NCBI GenBank assembly: GCA_045603545.1
Contig: JAZUMG010000022.1
Coordinates: 1 to 64,000 of the forward strand
Reading direction: 5' to 3'
DNA from: CAAGNP01 sp045603545
GTDB lineage: Bacteria > Bacteroidota > Bacteroidia > Bacteroidales > UBA932
DNA length: 64,000 bases
The notes under the pieces are model-generated. The model made no database searches. It was not told the DNA's origin and was given only the letters and a program-made list of their open reading frames with translations. Both the position numbers and the translations under genes were made by a program. Numbering within the stretch: the stretch's first letter is position 1; each line of letters opens with the position of its first letter. Positions 7,426 to 16,050 of this stretch are shown here, in pieces.

Positions 7426-7845
7426 TTAAAGTTTTTCTATAGTAAACGAGAACTTGTTCTCGAGTTTGCCTCTAAAAAGCCAAATAATGAAATAGTACAC
7501 CGCCACACCTGCAACACAACCAAGCCCGGCTATCAATTCGTTCCCAAATCTATCTTGCAAATATAATAATAAAATCAACAGAATAGCCAAAGGAATCAAA
7601 TAAGATAGCACTACAGCCTTATATCCCATAGTTTTGGTAAGGGAGACATTGACCTCCTCCCCCACAGAATAGTCATCATAGAAATGCCTCTTCACCTCTA
7701 TGTTTTTCACCTTCATATCGGATGCAGTGCACATCATTTTCGCGTGGCATTCGCTGCATGCAGACATACTGATTATCTGCACATTTATTACCTTGTCGGT
7801 AATGGAGGTGACTACCCCCTTGTGTGAAACACGATTTCTGGACAT
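7426..7845 (-). CDS. RseC/MucC-family membrane protein (SoxR-reducing system type)
   Basis: A 139-residue protein with an N-terminal soluble part holding Cys-rich CSECHAKMMCTAS (about 31-43) and two adjacent transmembrane helices (about 75-95 and 100-120). This matches the RseC/MucC family, which in other bacteria is linked to sigma-E control and to the Rsx electron-transfer system. In Bacteroidota and Clostridia such genes commonly lead the rnf operon. Here it lies 9 bp before rnfB and 2 bp after dnaB. Its function in Rnf is not established; assembly or iron-sulfur insertion is possible. Confidence 0.85.
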   Translation of the reverse strand: MSRNRVSHKGVVTSITDKVINVQIISMSACSECHAKMMCTASDMKVKNIEVKRHFYDDYSVGEEVNVSLTKTMGYKAVVLSYLIPLAILLILLLYLQDRFGNELIAGLGCVAGVAVYYFIIWLFRGKLENKFSFTIEKL

Positions 7846-7847
7846 AA

Positions 7848-9338
7848 TTAAAAATCAGGATTTTGATCAAACTCCGAACCTCCGTTCATCCTCGACTCCA
7901 TACCCATATAGTCATCATCACCGGCAGGTGCTGAAAACATATCCAGATCGTTCGCATCCACAAAACGGGCCTCCGACTGGCGGAATTTCATCTTCACGTC
8001 ACCCACTTCACCATTACGGTGCTTCGCAATTATGATCTCTGCGAGCCCCTGCTGTGTAGGATCCTCCTGCATCCCGTAATAGTCGGGACGGTGGATAAAC
8101 ATTACAATATCGGCATCCTGCTCGATAGCACCGGATTCACGGAGGTCACTCAACTGTGGCCTCTTGTTTCCACCTCTGGTCTCAACGGCACGACTCAACT
8201 GCGAAAGGGCTATTATTGGGATATTGAGCTCCTTGGCAATGGACTTGAGGGCACGCGAGATGGCAGACACCTCCTGCTCCCTCATCCCCTTAAGCTCTGG
8301 GGGACCCGACATCAGCTGAAGGTAGTCCACAATTATTATTTTCACCCCGGAACTCCTCACCAGTTTTCTCGCCTTGGAACGGAATTCATATATTGAGAGG
8401 GATGGTGTATCATCAATATATAATGGGGCCTTTGCAAGGTTCTTGATCTTCTCATTGAGCTGAACAAGTTCATAGCTTGCCAGCTTCTGTCCACCTTTGA
8501 TCTTATCAGCAGAGAGGCCCGACTCAGGGATAAGAAGCCTCTTCACCAGCTGGAGTGACGACATCTCAAGGGAGAAGAGGGCAACAGGGATATTGTGCTC
8601 CACTGCCATATTTCTCGCCATAGTGAGGACAAAGGCCGTCTTACCCATCGCAGGACGTGCAGCGATGATGACAAGGTCTGAAGGCTGCCATCCAAGTGTC
8701 ATCTTGTCGATACCGGTAAAACCGGAGGTGACACCACTCAATCCGTCCTCTCTGTTCTGGTTCCGCTCAATCTCATCAAGAGCCTCCCTTATCACAGCCT
8801 GAATGGGGAGTGTCTCCCTTTTCATATTCCTCTCGGCCAACCGGAACATATCATCCTGTGCCTGATCGAGGAGATCATCCACAGGGATATTGTCATCAAA
8901 ACTGTCTTTCTGCACCTGATATGATATCGATATCAACTCTCTCTGTATATACTTCTGCAACAAAATCTTGACGTGATAATCCACGTGGGCTGCAGCACCG
9001 ATTTTGGAGGTGAGCTGGGATAGGTAGAACGGACCTCCCACCTCATCAAGACATTTGTTGCGCTTGAGCTCTTCCGATACGGTAAAAAGGTCAACAGGGT
9101 CGTGTTTTGAAGAGAGGGAACTGATAGCAGAATAGATTTTTCTGTTTGCCTCTTTATAGAAACACTCGGGCGAGAGGCTGTCCAGCACATCGGGCACCAC
9201 ATTGGGTTCAAGTAGAAGGGCACCCAGAACAGCCTCCTCCACCTCAATAGCCTGAGGGGGAACTTTTCCCATATCGATGCTTATCGCATCAATCTTTTTG
9301 TCTTGCGATTTATTGGGTTTGAAATTAGTCTTAGCCAT
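7848..9338 (-). CDS. dnaB: Replicative DNA helicase DnaB
   Basis: A 496-residue hexameric helicase that unwinds DNA at the fork. The N-terminal DnaB domain (about 20-125, EVEEAVLGALLLEP) is followed by a RecA-like domain with Walker A ARPAMGKTAFV (near 230), Walker B IIIVDYLQLM and the SDLRESGAIEQDADIVMF motif. I start at Met 9338 (MAKTNFKPNKSQ); an upstream in-frame Met at 9383 would add 15 hydrophobic residues lying inside the terminator of the previous operon and is unlikely. The C-terminal tail is acidic. It is only 2 bp from the rseC-like gene, so it may be cotranscribed with rnf, an unusual partnership. Confidence 0.96.
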   Translation of the reverse strand: MAKTNFKPNKSQDKKIDAISIDMGKVPPQAIEVEEAVLGALLLEPNVVPDVLDSLSPECFYKEANRKIYSAISSLSSKHDPVDLFTVSEELKRNKCLDEVGGPFYLSQLTSKIGAAAHVDYHVKILLQKYIQRELISISYQVQKDSFDDNIPVDDLLDQAQDDMFRLAERNMKRETLPIQAVIREALDEIERNQNREDGLSGVTSGFTGIDKMTLGWQPSDLVIIAARPAMGKTAFVLTMARNMAVEHNIPVALFSLEMSSLQLVKRLLIPESGLSADKIKGGQKLASYELVQLNEKIKNLAKAPLYIDDTPSLSIYEFRSKARKLVRSSGVKIIIVDYLQLMSGPPELKGMREQEVSAISRALKSIAKELNIPIIALSQLSRAVETRGGNKRPQLSDLRESGAIEQDADIVMFIHRPDYYGMQEDPTQQGLAEIIIAKHRNGEVGDVKMKFRQSEARFVDANDLDMFSAPAGDDDYMGMESRMNGGSEFDQNPDF

Positions 9339-9367
9339 TATGGAGGAATTAAGGGTGTAAAAATAGT

Positions 9368-9398
9368 AAAAAAAAAGCACCATCCATACGGATGGTGC
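9368..9398 (-). terminator. Strong rho-independent terminator
   Basis: On the minus strand, GCACCATCC (9398-9390) pairs perfectly with GGATGGTGC (9385-9377), four-base loop, followed by nine T (9376-9368). It closes the M23-MerR-Nif3-zinc-ribbon operon before dnaB. Confidence 0.92.
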
Positions 9399-9424
9399 AA
9401 AAACTTATCGGCACTTGCCTCAGG

Positions 9425-10246
9425 TTATTCCTCTTCAAACTCTGGACTAACAATGATACGGCCGCAATATTCGCACACAATGAGCTTTTTGCTAAGGGCA
9501 ATATCCAATCTTCTCTGAGGTGGGATTTTGTTGAAACAGCCACCACATGCATCTCTCTTCACGGTAACCACTGCAAGGCGGTTACGTGCATTGAGACGGA
9601 CTTTGTCATAAGCAGCCATTGTTCTGGCATCAATACCTTCAACCAAAGCCTCTTTTTGTTTGAGAAGAGCCTCCTCCTCCTTTGATGTCTCTTCGATGAT
9701 AGCCACCAGTTCAGCCTTTTTGTTTTCAAGATCCACCTCTCTTCCGGCAAGATCCTCTGTTGCCCTCTCAAGATCAGCTTTCTTGTCTGCAAGAAGAGAT
9801 GTATTCTCCTTGATTCTCTTCTCAGCAAGTTCTTTTTCAAGGCCCTGATACTCTATCTCTTTTGAAAGTGAATCGTACTCACGGTTATTCTTCACATTGC
9901 TGCGCTGCTCCTCGTATTTTGCAATTGCATCCTTGCAGTTCTCAATATCCAATCTCTTTTGAGCCACAAGTTTCTCTATCTCAGCAACATCATTTTTAAT
10001 GTTCGAAATTCTGGTCCTCAAACCTTCGATTGCATCCTCAAGGTCACGAACCTCCTCCGGAAGTTCACCTCTCAAAAGGTGAATCCTGTCAATCTTGATA
10101 TCAGTCTGTTGAATATTGTAGAGAGTACGAAGCTTAGTCTCCATGCTTGTTTCCGAATCGTTCAGATTCTTTGACAAAGAGGTAAAAGTCTCCCTGTTGT
10201 CGATAGGGGTCTCTACTTGATTCTTTTTTTGTCTGCTTGTAGCCAT
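9425..10246 (-). CDS. Coiled-coil protein with C-terminal C4 zinc ribbon
   Basis: A 273-residue protein of the family often labelled C4-type zinc ribbon domain protein (zf-RING_7). Residues about 40-205 form a long charged coiled coil (heptads rich in Glu, Lys and Leu). The C-terminus has CGGCFNKIPPQ and CEYCGRII (about 235-265), two CxxC knuckles forming the ribbon. The N-terminal 35 residues are low-complexity; internal Met36 (METKLRTLYNIQQTDIKID) is closer to the usual start, so the extension could be misassigned. It follows the Nif3-like gene by one base. The exact role is unknown; nucleic-acid binding is often suggested. Confidence 0.85.
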   Translation of the reverse strand: MATSRQKKNQVETPIDNRETFTSLSKNLNDSETSMETKLRTLYNIQQTDIKIDRIHLLRGELPEEVRDLEDAIEGLRTRISNIKNDVAEIEKLVAQKRLDIENCKDAIAKYEEQRSNVKNNREYDSLSKEIEYQGLEKELAEKRIKENTSLLADKKADLERATEDLAGREVDLENKKAELVAIIEETSKEEEALLKQKEALVEGIDARTMAAYDKVRLNARNRLAVVTVKRDACGGCFNKIPPQRRLDIALSKKLIVCEYCGRIIVSPEFEEE

Positions 10247-10247
10247 A

Positions 10248-11021
10248 TTATATGTAATGCACTAAATTGTTATTTTCTGTAATTAAGCGAACTGCAAAAG
10301 TAGGAATTTTTTCTTTAAGTAGGTCACTTATTTTGCGAACAATATCAATTTCACCCTCATAGTGACCTATATCCATGAGAAAAAAGCCATTTTCAGTCAA
10401 AAAATCGTGGTAGCTCACATCTCCCGTAATATAAGCATCCGCTCCCGCAGCGACAGCCTTTGTGACCAGTGATTTTCCGGCCCCTCCACAAAGGGCCACC
10501 TTGCTGATTACCCTTCCGGCAGGTCTGGAACATCTGAGACATTTGAGGGAAAACCTCTCTTTGACCACCTTTGCAAACTCCACATCTGCCATAGGTACAG
10601 GGAGTGTCCCTACGACACCCAGCCCCTCATCGGAATCACCTTTGTCAAGAATGGCAACATCCTCCAAATCGAGGCGCGAAGCCATAAGTCCGCTGACGCC
10701 ATCAAGGACCTTGTCCATATTGGTATGGGAGCTGTACACCACTATGCCGTGTCGGATAGCCTTATAGATCATTGACCCGAGATTTGTGTCGGGACAAATT
10801 TTGGAAACCCCGCCAAAAATAAGCGGATGGTGGGTAATGATCATATCTGCACCACACCTCACAGCTTCATCGACAAGTTCAGGTGTACAGTCAAGGCCAA
10901 TCAAAGCGGAATGGACCTCCTGCTCCGGTGAGCCTATACAATACCCTGAATTGTCCCACCTCTCCTGATACTGAAGGGGGGCAAACTCCTCTATTATTGA
11001 TGTGATATCTTTTGCCTTCAT
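10248..11021 (-). CDS. Nif3-like dinuclear metal-centre protein (YqfO/YbgI family)
   Basis: A 257-residue protein of the NIF3 family, which forms toroidal hexamers with a dimetal site; the biological reaction is unsettled, and in some species it is annotated as GTP cyclohydrolase I type 2. Seen here: FAPLQYQERWDNSGYCIG at the start, the metal-ligand motif ITHHPLIFGG, a TNMD segment, and GHYEGEID near the end. It lacks the central PII-like insertion that makes many homologues about 360 residues long, so it is the short form. Stop and start overlap as TAATG with the MerR-type gene. Confidence 0.9.
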   Translation of the reverse strand: MKAKDITSIIEEFAPLQYQERWDNSGYCIGSPEQEVHSALIGLDCTPELVDEAVRCGADMIITHHPLIFGGVSKICPDTNLGSMIYKAIRHGIVVYSSHTNMDKVLDGVSGLMASRLDLEDVAILDKGDSDEGLGVVGTLPVPMADVEFAKVVKERFSLKCLRCSRPAGRVISKVALCGGAGKSLVTKAVAAGADAYITGDVSYHDFLTENGFFLMDIGHYEGEIDIVRKISDLLKEKIPTFAVRLITENNNLVHYI

Positions 11022-11368
11022 TACTCTGCACTAAGTCCTTTTTGAATCTCGAGCAACTCCTCCTTGATTGAAACAAGTCTGGCCACCACCTCTGCCCTGT
11101 TGTCCGAACCCTCCTTGTTGTTTTTAAGTCTTGCTTGGGCCCCTTCAAGTGTCATACCCCTCTCCTTGACCAGATAATGTATGGTCTGCAATGTCTTTAC
11201 ATCCTCTGCAGAGAACTTCCTGTTCCCCTTCTTGTTCCTTTCCGGCTTTATGTGTGATGAGAATTTGTCTGACCAGAAACGTACAAGAGAGGTGTTCTCC
11301 CCCAGAAGGTCTGCAACCTCACCGATAGAGTAGTAAAGCTTCTCGACTTTGAATTCTTTGTATGGCAT
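11021..11368 (-). CDS. MerR-family transcriptional regulator
   Basis: A 115-residue DNA-binding protein. Residues 10-80 form a MerR winged helix-turn-helix (YYSIGEVADLLGENTSLVRFW, then NRKFSAEDVKTLQTIHYLV), followed by a short dimerisation helix. It has no effector-binding domain or metal-binding cysteines, so it is a minimal MerR, widespread in Bacteroidota beside Nif3-like and M23 genes. Targets are unknown. Its TAA overlaps the start of the Nif3-like gene by one base. Confidence 0.88.
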   Translation of the reverse strand: MPYKEFKVEKLYYSIGEVADLLGENTSLVRFWSDKFSSHIKPERNKKGNRKFSAEDVKTLQTIHYLVKERGMTLEGAQARLKNNKEGSDNRAEVVARLVSIKEELLEIQKGLSAE

Positions 11369-11385
11369 AGGCTTAAACTTTAAAA

Positions 11386-12348
11386 TTAATCGAGTGACTG
11401 ACCGGTATTTACAGCGATCATCATCATCTCTCTATATTCTAACGGATTCAAATCTACGAAAAAATAGTCAATCGGGTTCATATACTCCCCATTGAATATA
11501 ACCTCATAATGGAGATGCGGGGCGAAGACTGTTCCCGATGTACCTACCCTCCCCACTTCGGTCCCCTGCTGCACCTTCTGACCTTTTTTCACCATAATGG
11601 CCGACAGGTGGGAGTATGTGGTCCTGTATCCATTGCCATGATCTATCACCACCTGATTGCCCTTCCCTTTCTGAGATTTCTCTACGGAGAGGACCACGCC
11701 ATTTGCAGTCGCTATAACCTTCGATCCTGATGATGTGATGAGATCAAGTCCTGTATGTTCTGTAATTGTTTTGTAGAATGGGTGCATCTTCTTCCCCACA
11801 GTAGCCCCGGTCTTTGGAAGCGAAAAATCCACAATCGGTATGATGGACGGTATTGACCTTATGTATGCAAGGCTGTCCTTTGCCACCTTCTCCACCCCCG
11901 CAAGCATCTCCTCGTAGTGGACCATCTTATCTTCGGCTGCCACTATCTGTGCAGAAGCCTGCCATATGAGGGTTGTTATGTCTATTGTATCACTCTCCAT
12001 CAGAAAGGTCTCATAATCACTGCTCTCCAGTGCAAAGTGCGGCGGCTCTGAATGGAAAATATTCTCATATATCTCCCTGTCCTTGGACTGCAGATTGTCC
12101 ATCACCCCCTCAAGCATCATCATCTGCTCCTCCATGTAGGCAAGATTCTCCTCGATGGCCCTGCTCTCCTTCAGTATCTTCCTCTCCTGCTCATTTGAGA
12201 ACACAAGGGAGAAAAGGGCGTAGTAGCATACGGCCAGAAAAGAGCACATGACAAACCACTTGAACCCCTTTTTGATGTAAAAAAAGAGATTGTGCCGACT
12301 CTCCTCAAAATCGAGATTGTCCTTATCGAAATCTACCCCCTGGCCCAT
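11386..12348 (-). CDS. M23 (LytM-type) peptidase-like envelope protein
   Basis: A 320-residue inner-membrane protein: cytoplasmic N-terminus, one transmembrane helix (about 27-50), a coiled coil (55-110), then a LytM domain (about 195-300). All metal ligands of M23 endopeptidases are visible: HTGLD (H and D), YSHL and HLHYE, so it may cleave peptidoglycan cross-links rather than being a degenerate activator. It lies 2 bp after a second M23 gene, with which it shares domain order, so the pair looks like an old tandem duplication. Confidence 0.9.
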   Translation of the reverse strand: MGQGVDFDKDNLDFEESRHNLFFYIKKGFKWFVMCSFLAVCYYALFSLVFSNEQERKILKESRAIEENLAYMEEQMMMLEGVMDNLQSKDREIYENIFHSEPPHFALESSDYETFLMESDTIDITTLIWQASAQIVAAEDKMVHYEEMLAGVEKVAKDSLAYIRSIPSIIPIVDFSLPKTGATVGKKMHPFYKTITEHTGLDLITSSGSKVIATANGVVLSVEKSQKGKGNQVVIDHGNGYRTTYSHLSAIMVKKGQKVQQGTEVGRVGTSGTVFAPHLHYEVIFNGEYMNPIDYFFVDLNPLEYREMMMIAVNTGQSLD

Positions 12349-12350
12349 GC

Positions 12351-13325
12351 TTATTTTTTGGATTTAACAGGTTTGACCATAGCACTGTACTCCTCTGGGG
12401 TAATATCCAGGTTGAAGTAATTCAAAGGGTTTACTGTTTTGTTTTTATAGAATACCTCATAGTGGATGTGAGGTCCCTGCGATCTCCCTGTGTTGCCGAG
12501 CTCCGCTATATGCTCTCCCCTTTTGACCACCTGTCCCTCCTTCACCAGAGAAGCCCTCAGGTGGGCATATCTGGTCTTATAACCGAAACCGTGGTCAATT
12601 ATGACATAATTGCCGTATCCCATAAAATCGTGTGCCACTTTTGAGACCACACCATCACCAGTAGCATAGATAGGCTCACCCTGCTTTTTGCAAGCAAGGT
12701 CCACACCGTGGTGGAATCTCGGCCTCTTGGTAAAGGGGTCATTTCTCATACCAAAACGGGATACCAGACGTATCTTCGATTTGTCCGTAGTGACAGGTGG
12801 AATTGACGGGATGCAGGAGGCCATCTCCTCTGAACGCTTTGCTATCGATGATATCTCATCCAGGGACTTGACCTGAATATATGCCTTTTTCGAGAGGATA
12901 TCCAGTTTGGCTGACAATGATGCCAATTTGCCCGATGCATCATACAGCTCCAGGAATGAATACCTGTCCACACCACCGAAACCTGCATCCCTAATGTCGG
13001 TTGACAGAGAATCCATACCGAAAATCGGGCGGTACACAGTGTTGTCCCTCATCTGGAGCTCACTAAGGATGGCATTGGTCTTCTCATACTTCTCTGACAA
13101 AACATCCAGCTTCGAGTGGTATTCGGCATTTTGTCTCTTCAGTATGGTGGTTTTGGGAAGTTCGAGACCGAAGACATCAGTATACAGAAACATATACAGG
13201 ACGAAGAGGCCGAAACTCACAAGGGCCATCACCACGCCCCCCATGAAGCGGCGCGAAAATGGTATTTTAACCTCCTCATACTGGAGGGTTTCGCTATTGA
13301 ACCTGTATTTTACTTTCCTTGACAT
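12351..13325 (-). CDS. M23 (LytM-type) peptidase-like envelope protein
   Basis: A 324-residue homologue of the neighbouring M23 protein. It has a basic cytoplasmic tail (SRKVKYRFNSETLQYEEV), a transmembrane helix (about 30-52), a coiled coil, and a LytM domain with HHGVD, YAHL and HIHYE ligands intact. This architecture is common in Bacteroidota and acts in cell-wall hydrolysis. I start at Met 13325; an upstream Met (13349) would add eight residues lying over the promoter region. A TAAATTTG box (13359-13352, minus) fits as its promoter, and the gene heads a five-gene operon. Confidence 0.9.
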   Translation of the reverse strand: MSRKVKYRFNSETLQYEEVKIPFSRRFMGGVVMALVSFGLFVLYMFLYTDVFGLELPKTTILKRQNAEYHSKLDVLSEKYEKTNAILSELQMRDNTVYRPIFGMDSLSTDIRDAGFGGVDRYSFLELYDASGKLASLSAKLDILSKKAYIQVKSLDEISSIAKRSEEMASCIPSIPPVTTDKSKIRLVSRFGMRNDPFTKRPRFHHGVDLACKKQGEPIYATGDGVVSKVAHDFMGYGNYVIIDHGFGYKTRYAHLRASLVKEGQVVKRGEHIAELGNTGRSQGPHIHYEVFYKNKTVNPLNYFNLDITPEEYSAMVKPVKSKK

Positions 13326-13351
13326 CCTATTTATCCAAAATAAAGACACCG

Positions 13352-13359
13352 CAAATTTA
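13352..13359 (-). promoter_or_regulatory. Bacteroidota-type -7 box for the M23 operon
   Basis: The minus strand reads TAAATTTG, matching TAnnTTTG, 27 bp before the start at 13325. I see no good -33 element. Confidence 0.5.
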
Positions 13360-13379
13360 AATAATTTTAATAAAAAAAC

Positions 13380-13387
13380 TATTTTTG
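13380..13387 (+). promoter_or_regulatory. -7 box for the alaS operon
   Basis: TATTTTTG matches TAnnTTTG, with the alaS start at 13424, giving a leader of about 30 nt. It lies back-to-back with the M23 promoter. Confidence 0.5.
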
Positions 13388-13423
13388 TACCTTATTTATA
13401 CACGAAGTAGGAGATTTAATCAT

Positions 13424-16042
13424 ATGATGACATCTAAAGAGATAAGAAACAGATTCTTAGAGTTCTTCGCATCGAAGAATCACACCATCGTCCCATCTGC
13501 ACCAATGGTGGTAAAAGGGGACCCCACACTTATGTTTACAAATGCAGGTATGAACCAGTTCAAGGATTGGTTTCTCGGAAATACCCCCATCAAATACCCC
13601 AAGGTGGCAGACACACAGAAGTGTCTCCGCGTAAGCGGCAAGCACAACGACCTTGAAGAGGTAGGACACGACACCTATCACCACACCATGTTTGAGATGC
13701 TTGGAAACTGGAGTTTTGGTGACTATTTCAAAAAAGAGGCCATCGCCTGGGCCTGGGAGCTCCTTACCGAAGTATACAAACTTGACAAGGAGAGACTCTA
13801 TGTAACCATTTTCGAGGGTAATCCTGAAGAGGGTGTAGATCTTGACCATGAGGCTGAGCAATGCTGGCTTGAACACGTATCTGCTGACCGCATAATCCTG
13901 GGAAACAAAAAGGACAATTTCTGGGAGATGGGAGAGACAGGACCTTGCGGCCCCTGCAGTGAGATACACATTGACCTCCGCGATGACGAAGAGAGAAAAG
14001 CTGTTTCAGGCAAAGAACTTGTGAATACCGGCCACAGCCTTGTTATCGAGATATGGAACCTGGTATTCATCCAGTACAACAGAAAAGCCAACGGCCAGCT
14101 TGAACTCCTTCCAAACAAGCACGTGGATACAGGTATGGGCTTTGAGAGACTTGTTATGGCAGTAAACGGCAACAAGAGCAACTATGATGGAGACATCTTC
14201 CAGACAATAATCGGCAAGATCTCAGAGATTTCAGGCAAGAAATATGGTCAATCTGAGGACCTTGACATTGCAATGAGGGTTATTTCTGACCACATCCGTG
14301 CCATCAGCTTCTCCATTGCAGACGGCCAGCTCCCTTCAAATGTCAAGGCCGGATATGTGATCCGCCGCATCCTTCGCCGTGCAGTACGCTACGGCTATAC
14401 ATTCCTGGGACTCAACACCCCATTCCTGTGCAGACTTGTACCGACCCTTGTGGAGGTGATGGGATATGCGTACCCGGAACTGGAGAAACAGCAGGCCCTT
14501 ATCGAAAAGGTTATCAAAGAGGAGGAGGAGGCATTCCTCAGAACCCTCGAAAAAGGTATCAAGCTTCTTGACTCTGTCATGGAAAAATCAAAAGAGACAA
14601 AAGTCATTTCAGGCAAAGACGCATTTACACTATACGATACATACGGATTCCCTATTGACCTTAGCGAGCTTATAGCCAAAGAGCACGGATATTCGATAGA
14701 TATCGACAAATTTGAGGAGGAGCTCGGCAAGCAGAAAGAGAGGGCACGCAACGCAGCAGCAGTGGAAGAGGGTGACTGGATCGAAGTGGCACCTTTCACA
14801 TCTTGCGAGTTTGTTGGCTACGACACCCTTGAGTGCGATGTAAAACTCATGAAATACCGCACAGTCAAGACTAAGGGCAAAGAGCTGTATCAGCTGGTAT
14901 TTGACAAGAGTCCATTCTATGCCGAAAGTGGCGGACAGGCTGGTGACAGCGGTCAGATCATCTCTGAAAGCGGAGAGACCGTAAATATCCTCAATACCAT
15001 CAAGGAGAATAACCTCAACATCCATCTTGCCGACAGGATCCCTGTAGACAAAGATATCACTTTCCACGCCTCTGTAGACAGCCTCAAGAGGGAAGAGACA
15101 GCTGCCAACCATACAGCCACCCACCTTCTCCACTTCGCACTGAGACAGATTCTCGGCACACACATCGAGCAGAAAGGTTCATCTGTAACATCAGCAAGCT
15201 TCAGGTTTGACTTCTCACACTTCGAGAAGATATCTGAAGAGCACCTCAGAGAGGTAGAAAAACTGGTAAACAAGCTTATCCGCCAGGATATCCATAAAGA
15301 GGAGCACAGAGAACTCCCTATCGACCAGGCACGCGAAATGGGTGCTATGGCTCTGTTCGGAGAGAAATATGGTGACAAAGTACGTGTCATCAAATATGGT
15401 GACTCTGTAGAGCTCTGCGGCGGTACACACGCCACATCTACCGGCAGAATCGGTTCATTCAAGATAGTTTCGGAGTCGGCTGTAGCTGCCGGTGTAAGGA
15501 GAATCGAGGCTATCACAGGGCGCCACGTGGAGAACGCTGTATACTTTATAGAGGACCAGATAAAGAGCATCAGACAGCTTCTAGGAAATGCACCTGATGC
15601 TATCAAAGGTCTTATGAAAGTTCTGTCAGAAAACGAAACTCAGAAGAAAGCGCTTCAGGAGGTGGCAATGGAGAGGGTACAGACCCTTAAAAAAGCACTC
15701 ATTGAGGAGAGCCAGGAGATCAACGGAATCCGTCTCTTCTCTGTAAGGGGAGCCTTTGTTCCGGACATCATCAAAAATGTGGCATTCGAGCTACACAAAG
15801 AGTTTGAAAGTGCAGCATTGGTGGGTGCCATCCTCAACGGAGACAAGCCAAGCCTGGTACTTATGTACACAGATGACCTTGTGAAGAACGGAGCAGATGC
15901 CTCAAAGGATATCAAGGAGGCTTGCAAACTTATCCAGGGTGGCGGCGGCGGTCAGAAATTCCTCGCTACTGCGGGTGGCAAAAATCCTGACGCCATCAAT
16001 GAGGCCTACAATTTGCTTAAAGATATAGCTACAAGACAATAA
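13424..16042 (+). CDS. alaS: Alanine--tRNA ligase
   Basis: An 872-residue class II synthetase that charges tRNA-Ala. Aminoacylation domain at the N-terminus (NHTIVPSAPMVVKGDPTLMF region; motif FTNAGMNQFKDWFLG), editing domain with HTATHLL (near 562) and CGGTH (near 664) zinc ligands, and a C-terminal DHHA1/C-Ala domain with GGGGGQKFLATAGG. Full length for the family. I choose MMTSKEIRN at 13424; an AGGAGA lies about nine bases upstream of it, and the in-frame Met at 13385 would sit in the promoter. It heads a plus-strand operon with lptF-like, fmt, tgt and lptG-like genes. Confidence 0.97.
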   Translation: MMTSKEIRNRFLEFFASKNHTIVPSAPMVVKGDPTLMFTNAGMNQFKDWFLGNTPIKYPKVADTQKCLRVSGKHNDLEEVGHDTYHHTMFEMLGNWSFGDYFKKEAIAWAWELLTEVYKLDKERLYVTIFEGNPEEGVDLDHEAEQCWLEHVSADRIILGNKKDNFWEMGETGPCGPCSEIHIDLRDDEERKAVSGKELVNTGHSLVIEIWNLVFIQYNRKANGQLELLPNKHVDTGMGFERLVMAVNGNKSNYDGDIFQTIIGKISEISGKKYGQSEDLDIAMRVISDHIRAISFSIADGQLPSNVKAGYVIRRILRRAVRYGYTFLGLNTPFLCRLVPTLVEVMGYAYPELEKQQALIEKVIKEEEEAFLRTLEKGIKLLDSVMEKSKETKVISGKDAFTLYDTYGFPIDLSELIAKEHGYSIDIDKFEEELGKQKERARNAAAVEEGDWIEVAPFTSCEFVGYDTLECDVKLMKYRTVKTKGKELYQLVFDKSPFYAESGGQAGDSGQIISESGETVNILNTIKENNLNIHLADRIPVDKDITFHASVDSLKREETAANHTATHLLHFALRQILGTHIEQKGSSVTSASFRFDFSHFEKISEEHLREVEKLVNKLIRQDIHKEEHRELPIDQAREMGAMALFGEKYGDKVRVIKYGDSVELCGGTHATSTGRIGSFKIVSESAVAAGVRRIEAITGRHVENAVYFIEDQIKSIRQLLGNAPDAIKGLMKVLSENETQKKALQEVAMERVQTLKKALIEESQEINGIRLFSVRGAFVPDIIKNVAFELHKEFESAALVGAILNGDKPSLVLMYTDDLVKNGADASKDIKEACKLIQGGGGGQKFLATAGGKNPDAINEAYNLLKDIATRQ

Positions 16043-16050
16043 CCGGACGC

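Noticed and set aside
10248..11021. Frameshifted Nif3-like gene because it is shorter than many homologues
   Set aside because: The protein is intact from start to end motifs; the missing middle is the optional PII-like insertion, not a deletion.
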